Source: Ensifer adhaerens (GTDB taxonomy: Bacteria; Pseudomonadota; Alphaproteobacteria; Rhizobiales; Rhizobiaceae). From it: DNA of 64,000 bases. The notes beneath the pieces were generated by a model. It searched no databases. It was given only the letters and a program-made list of their open reading frames with translations, and was not told where the DNA came from. Below are positions 60,025 to 64,000 of the stretch, piece after piece (within the stretch, counting starts at the first letter, position 1; each line of letters opens with the position of its first letter). Where the stretch lies: positions 2,526,001 through 2,590,000 of the forward strand of contig OCMG01000004.1 in assembly GCA_900215285.1 (NCBI GenBank), read 5' to 3'. The position numbers were made by a program, and so were the translations under genes.

Positions 60025-60372
60025 ATGTTCATCACCGACGCATTCGCCCAGAGCGCGGGCACGCCGGCCGCAGGGGGCGGCCCGACCGAGATCCTGCTGT
60101 CGATCGCGCCTTTCCTCCTGATCTTCGTCGTCATGTATTTCCTGATCATCCGCCCGCAGCGCACGCAGATGAAGCGCCGCGAGGAGATGCTGAACAACGT
60201 GCGCCGTGGCGACCAGGTGGTGACCGGCGGCGGTATCATCGGCAAGGTGACTAAGGTCAATGACGACGAAAAGGAAGTCGAAGTCGAAATCGCCGATGGC
60301 GTGAAAATCCGCGTGGTGCGTTCGCTGATCACCGAGGTTCGCGTCAAGGGCGAACCGGTCACCAAGCAGTGA
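60025..60372 (+). CDS. yajC: Sec translocase auxiliary subunit YajC
   Basis: A 115-residue inner-membrane protein that associates with SecDF and YidC. One helix (EILLSIAPFLLIFVVMYFLIIRPQ, about 20-44) is followed by the YajC-type motif RPQRTQMKRREEMLNNVRRGDQVVTGGGIIGKV. ATG 60025 has AAGGAG seven bases upstream, so the longer frame from 60010 is not used. It is the first gene of the yajC-secDF group. Confidence 0.96.
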   Translation: MFITDAFAQSAGTPAAGGGPTEILLSIAPFLLIFVVMYFLIIRPQRTQMKRREEMLNNVRRGDQVVTGGGIIGKVTKVNDDEKEVEVEIADGVKIRVVRSLITEVRVKGEPVTKQ

Positions 60373-60430
60373 CATTGCGCCCGTCCGGCATTCCCGGGCG
60401 GGCTTCTTCTTCTGAAAGTCCGAGAGTCCC

Positions 60431-62986
60431 ATGCTCTATTATTCCCGTTGGAAGTCCATCTTCATCTGGCTTGTCATCGCCGTCAGCGTCATCATCGCGC
60501 TGCCGAATGCGATCCCAGACAAGACTCTCTCGGAGCTTCCGTCCTGGTTCCCGAAACACAAGATCACGCTTGGTCTCGACCTGCAGGGCGGCTCGCACGT
60601 CATGCTGCAGGTGGATCGCAACGACATCATCAAGGAACGGCTGCAGTCGACCGTCGATGATGTGCGCACGAAATTGCGTGAGGCCAATATCGGTTACACG
60701 GGCCTTTCGGGCACCGGCCAGACCGTCCAGGTCCGTATCCGCGATCTGAGCCAGCTTGATGCGGCCAAGAAGGCGCTGGAAAGCCTGACGCAGCCGGTTT
60801 CGGCTGGCACGATCACGAGCGGCTCCATCGTTGAAGCAACGCTCACGGATGCCGGCGACGGGCTGCTGAAGATCAATATCACGGACCAGGGCATCGAATA
60901 CCGGATGGCGTCCGCAGTGACGCAATCCACCGAAGTCATTCGCCGTCGCGTCGATGAACTCGGCACGACCGAGCCGACCATCCAGCGAGAAGGCTCCGAC
61001 CGCATCATCGTTCAGGTTCCCGGTCTTCAGGACCCGCAGCGCCTGAAGAACATCCTGAACCAGACGGCAAAGCTTTCTTTCCACATGGTGGATCAGTCCA
61101 TGTCGGCGCAGGATGCGCTGAACGGTCGTGCACCCGCCACGTCGGAAATCCTCTATTCGAAGGATGATCCGCCGGTTCCCTATCTGGTCGAGAAGCGCGC
61201 GCTCGTGTCGGGCGAGGATCTGGTTGACGCGCAGGCAAGCTTCAATTCGCAGACCAATGAGCCGGTCGTCACCTTCCGTTTCGACTCCAAGGGCGCGACG
61301 CGCTTTGCGCAGGCCACCAGCGAGAATGTCGGCAAGCCCTTCGCCATCGTGCTCGATGACCAGGTGCTTTCCGCTCCTGTAATCCGCGAGCCGATTCTCG
61401 GCGGCTCCGGGCAGATCTCGGGCAATTTCACGGTGCAGTCGGCCAACGATCTGGCCGTGCTTCTGCGCGCCGGCGCATTGCCGGCTACGCTGACCGTGGT
61501 CGAAGAGCGGACAGTCGGCCCAGGCCTGGGCGCCGACTCCATCCGGAGCGGTGTTCTGGCTGGCGTGATCGGCACCATTCTGGTGATCACGTTCATGGTC
61601 GTGTTCTATGGCGTTCTGGGCGTCGTCGCCAATATCGCGGTGACCCTGAACGTGATCATGATCCTCGCGATCCTGACCATGTTGGGAGCAACGCTGACGC
61701 TGCCGGGGATCGCCGGTATCGTGCTGACGATCGGCGTGGCAGTGGACGCCAACGTTCTCGTCTACGAGCGCATCCGGGAAGATTTCAAGAGTGGCAAGCC
61801 GTTCCTGCAATCGGTGGAAAGCGGGTTCACCCGCGCCTTCGCGACGATTGTCGACGCCAACGTCACGCACTTCATCGCGGCGGCCGTGCTCTTCTTCCTC
61901 GGCTCTGGCCCGATCCGCGGCTTTGCCATCACGCTGATGATCGGTATCGTCACGACCGTCTTCACAGCCTACACACTGACGCGGTGGCTGGTGGCCATTT
62001 GGGTGCGACGCACGCGTCCGAAGGCTGTGCCGAAGGGTGTCCGCACCGGATTCTTCGACGGGTCGAACATCCGGTTCATGCGGCTGCGCAACTTCAACTT
62101 CGGCCTTTCCGCCATGCTGTCGGTCGCCTCCGTTGTGGGCTTCATGACGGTCGGCATGAACCTGGGCATCGACTTTACCGGTGGTTCGATCTTCCAGGTG
62201 AAGGCGATCCAGGGCGATGCCAATCTCGAAAGCCTGCGCCAGCGGCTATCGGGACTGAATCTCGGTGAAGTGCAGGTGCAGGGATTCGGCTCTCCGTCGG
62301 AGGCGCTGATCCGTGTGCAGGCGCAGAACCGCGGCGAGAATGCCGAACAGTCGGTGGATTCGCTGGTTCGAGGCGAACTTCAGAAGGATTACAGCTTCTC
62401 GCGTGTTGAAGTCGTGGGTCCGACTGTGTCCGGCGAGCTCGCCAAGACAGGCACGATCGGCGTGACGGTGGCGCTCATCGGCATTCTTCTCTATGTCTGG
62501 CTGCGGTTCGAATGGCAGTTCGCTGTGGGCGCCATCATCGCGACCGTGCACGACGTGTTGCTGACGATTGGGATGTTCGTGATTACCGGGACCGAGTTCA
62601 ACGTCTCCAGTATTGCGGCCGTCCTGACAATCGTCGGCTACTCTCTGAACGACACGGTGGTCATTTACGACCGTGTCCGAGAGACGATGCGGCGATACAA
62701 GAAGATGCCCATGTCGTTGATCATTGACACATCGACCAACCAGACGATGTCGCGCACGATCATGACCTCGATCACCACATCGCTGGCGATCCTGGCGCTC
62801 GTCATCTTCGGCGGTGAGGTCATCCGGTCCTTCACGATTGCCATGCTGTTCGGCGTGATCGTCGGCACCTATTCGTCGATCTATATCGCGGCTCCGATCC
62901 TCATTCTGTTCAAGCTGCGTTCGGACGACGGCGCGGATACGAAGGACGCCGAGGACGGTAGCGCGCAGCCTGCGGGCGCAAAATGA
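60431..62986 (+). CDS. secDF: Fused protein-export membrane protein SecDF
   Basis: Uses the proton gradient to pull translocated proteins across the inner membrane. In this 851-residue fusion the SecD half (about 1-520) has GLDLQGGSHVMLQV near 40-53, a periplasmic domain, and VLTIGVAVDANVLVYERIREDFKSGK. The SecF half (about 540-830) has MNLGIDFTGGSIF and VGYSLNDTVVIYDRVRE. About twelve membrane helices are expected. It follows yajC and overlaps the next gene by 4 bases. Confidence 0.97.
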   Translation: MLYYSRWKSIFIWLVIAVSVIIALPNAIPDKTLSELPSWFPKHKITLGLDLQGGSHVMLQVDRNDIIKERLQSTVDDVRTKLREANIGYTGLSGTGQTVQVRIRDLSQLDAAKKALESLTQPVSAGTITSGSIVEATLTDAGDGLLKINITDQGIEYRMASAVTQSTEVIRRRVDELGTTEPTIQREGSDRIIVQVPGLQDPQRLKNILNQTAKLSFHMVDQSMSAQDALNGRAPATSEILYSKDDPPVPYLVEKRALVSGEDLVDAQASFNSQTNEPVVTFRFDSKGATRFAQATSENVGKPFAIVLDDQVLSAPVIREPILGGSGQISGNFTVQSANDLAVLLRAGALPATLTVVEERTVGPGLGADSIRSGVLAGVIGTILVITFMVVFYGVLGVVANIAVTLNVIMILAILTMLGATLTLPGIAGIVLTIGVAVDANVLVYERIREDFKSGKPFLQSVESGFTRAFATIVDANVTHFIAAAVLFFLGSGPIRGFAITLMIGIVTTVFTAYTLTRWLVAIWVRRTRPKAVPKGVRTGFFDGSNIRFMRLRNFNFGLSAMLSVASVVGFMTVGMNLGIDFTGGSIFQVKAIQGDANLESLRQRLSGLNLGEVQVQGFGSPSEALIRVQAQNRGENAEQSVDSLVRGELQKDYSFSRVEVVGPTVSGELAKTGTIGVTVALIGILLYVWLRFEWQFAVGAIIATVHDVLLTIGMFVITGTEFNVSSIAAVLTIVGYSLNDTVVIYDRVRETMRRYKKMPMSLIIDTSTNQTMSRTIMTSITTSLAILALVIFGGEVIRSFTIAMLFGVIVGTYSSIYIAAPILILFKLRSDDGADTKDAEDGSAQPAGAK

Positions 62987-63363
62987 GCCGGGGCGAAGGT
63001 CCCGGCTACCTGCCCGAGCAGGCGCAGATCGACGTTTATGGCAATGGCGGCTTCCGCTTCGCCGACATGTCGCATCGCGGTTCCATTCTCTGCCTGCCGT
63101 CGGGCATTCATGCCTGGACGGCTGTGGAGGGGACGCCTCTGCGGCCGGAGGATTTCGAGAAGGTTCTTGCCGAGGCGGAACGGATCGAATTCCTGCTGGT
63201 TGGGACGGGCCTGGACATCAAGCCGCTTCCGGCTGAGCTGAAGGCGCTATTCCGGGCGCATGGCATGAACTCCGACCCCATGAGCACCGGGGCCGCCGTG
63301 CGCACCTACAACATCATGCTTTCGGAGAAGCGGCCGGTGGCAGCGGCGTTCATCGCCGTCTGA
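62983..63363 (+). CDS. Mth938-like (DUF498) domain protein
   Basis: A 126-residue protein with the DUF498/Mth938-like fold: IDVYGNGGFRFADMSHRGSILCLPSGIHAW (about 16-45), EFLLVGTGLDIKPLP and MSTGAAVRTYNIMLSEKRPVAAAFI. The family includes the mitochondrial complex I assembly factor NDUFAF3. In rhizobia it usually follows secDF. It overlaps secDF by 4 bases and is therefore co-translated. Confidence 0.9.
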   Translation: MSRGEGPGYLPEQAQIDVYGNGGFRFADMSHRGSILCLPSGIHAWTAVEGTPLRPEDFEKVLAEAERIEFLLVGTGLDIKPLPAELKALFRAHGMNSDPMSTGAAVRTYNIMLSEKRPVAAAFIAV

Positions 63364-63380
63364 GGCCTTGAGGGACCCGC

Positions 63381-64000
63381 ATGTCTACGCACCAACCCGC
63401 CAGCACGTCTGCTCTCGACGAGGCCTTTTCCTATTGTCTCTCAACGCTGCGCGATCTCGACCGCGATCGCTATCTGGCCTCATTGCTGATGCCGGAAGAG
63501 GTCAGGCGGGACATGGCGGCGCTCTACCTCTTTCATGCGGAGATCGCGCGTGTGCGGGATCTCGTGCGCGAGCCTCTGCCGGGTGAAATTCGGCTGCAGT
63601 GGTGGCGCGACCTCTTCGAGAAATCGGCAAACGGTGAAGATGCGGGCCCGCTTGCTGCAGCCTTGTTCGATGTCATCCGGCGCCACTCGCTGCCGCGCAG
63701 CGTGTTGATGAGCATGTGCGAGGCACGGATATTCGATCTCTACGACGATCCCATGCCGTCGCGGCACGATTTCGAAGGCTATGCCGGGGAGACCGCCTCC
63801 GCACTGATCCAGCTTGGACTGATGATCGTGGCGCCGACATCCGCGCAGGCGCATGCGGAAGCTGCGGGCCATGCAGGTGTGGCGCAGGCCGTCGCGGGCG
63901 CGCTTCTGCTGATGCCGCGTCATGCGGCGCGCGGACAAGTCTACCTGCCGCTCGACATGCTGTCTGCCGCCGGTCTTGATCGCGACACGTTTCTCGCGCG
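63381..64000 (+). CDS. Squalene/phytoene-synthase-like protein (3' end beyond window)
   Basis: Only the first 206 residues are inside the window. They show a helical squalene/phytoene synthase fold: FSYCLSTLRDLDRDRYLASLLMPEEVR, AEIARVRDLVREPLPGEIRLQWWRDLFE and YDDPMPSRHDFEGYAGETASALIQL. The aspartate-rich motifs of true synthases are weak, matching the NDUFAF6-like group whose eukaryotic member helps assemble complex I. The pairing with a Mth938/NDUFAF3-like gene just upstream fits a common role. ATG 63381 starts 17 bases after the preceding gene. Confidence 0.85.
   Translation, partial: MSTHQPASTSALDEAFSYCLSTLRDLDRDRYLASLLMPEEVRRDMAALYLFHAEIARVRDLVREPLPGEIRLQWWRDLFEKSANGEDAGPLAAALFDVIRRHSLPRSVLMSMCEARIFDLYDDPMPSRHDFEGYAGETASALIQLGLMIVAPTSAQAHAEAAGHAGVAQAVAGALLLMPRHAARGQVYLPLDMLSAAGLDRDTFLA

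Overview
The window is a piece of chromosome from an alphaproteobacterium of the order Hyphomicrobiales (Rhizobiales), most likely Rhizobiaceae (Rhizobium, Agrobacterium, Ensifer or Shinella-like). The evidence is the high GC content, a cobalamin-dependent ribonucleotide reductase, a LuxR/LuxI pair beside a malic enzyme and a PlcP-like phospholipase C, a RirA/Irr-type iron signature in front of a complete suf operon, a fused SecDF, and several families of rhizobial intergenic repeats. It is almost entirely core genome. There is no prophage, integrase, conjugation gene, complete insertion sequence or CRISPR array.

Layout. 1-450: four copies of a hairpin repeat. 451-1107: an AT-rich gene for a membrane-anchored coiled-coil protein. 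1175-4963: nrdJ with a terminator and an NrdR box. 5165-5889: sparse stretch. 5890-8808: a secreted I9-type protease-inhibitor-like protein, a branched-chain amino-acid binding protein and a secreted trypsin-like protease. 9007-12614: gpt, usp (with an FNR/FixK-like box), a CinA-type protein, wrbA and a small membrane protein. 12742-12826: tRNA-Leu(UAA). 13075-16528: ilvA, arsC-like, a MocR regulator and a divergent DUF1127 protein. 16766-17696: cobalamin riboswitch and bluB. 17702-20548: DUF2865 protein, luxI and luxR with a lux-box-like palindrome. 20618-25335: malic enzyme, plcP-like phospholipase C behind a PHO-box-like site, a GNAT protein and CDP-diacylglycerol pyrophosphatase. 25526-31018: Nudix, DEAD-box helicase, LysE exporter, M23 peptidase, DUF455 ferritin-like protein and Bcp peroxiredoxin. 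31117-39297: AsmA/YhdP-like protein, tyrS, anmK, patatin, antitoxin-like protein and alpha/beta hydrolase. 39351-47353: the suf Fe-S assembly operon (sufS2-B-[insertion]-C-D-S1-T-A). 47541-50712: soluble histidine kinase, CheY-like regulator and YfdX protein. 50967-55812: glycine cleavage system (gcvT-H-P) under a tandem glycine riboswitch. 55973-59832: small orphan, glyoxalase-like protein, kdsA, DUF2233 protein and DUF815 ATPase. 60025-64000: yajC, secDF, a Mth938-like protein and a squalene/phytoene-synthase-like gene running off the end.

How the parts connect. Iron, cobalamin and one-carbon metabolism recur: NrdJ needs adenosylcobalamin, BluB makes its lower ligand under riboswitch control, suf carries both an IRO-type and an ICE-type iron box, and gcvTHP senses glycine. 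Membrane-lipid remodelling (PlcP-like, Cdh) sits next to quorum sensing.

The most unusual structure is inside the suf operon. Between sufB and sufC a small GIY-YIG endonuclease gene is bracketed by two directly oriented copies of a ~159-bp element with terminal REP-like hairpins. A third, inverted copy lies at 38423-38581, and its terminal hairpin has changed by compensating substitutions. This arrangement resembles REP/RAYT systems but has a GIY-YIG enzyme in place of a Y1 transposase. I regard it as the best candidate in the window for an under-described system.
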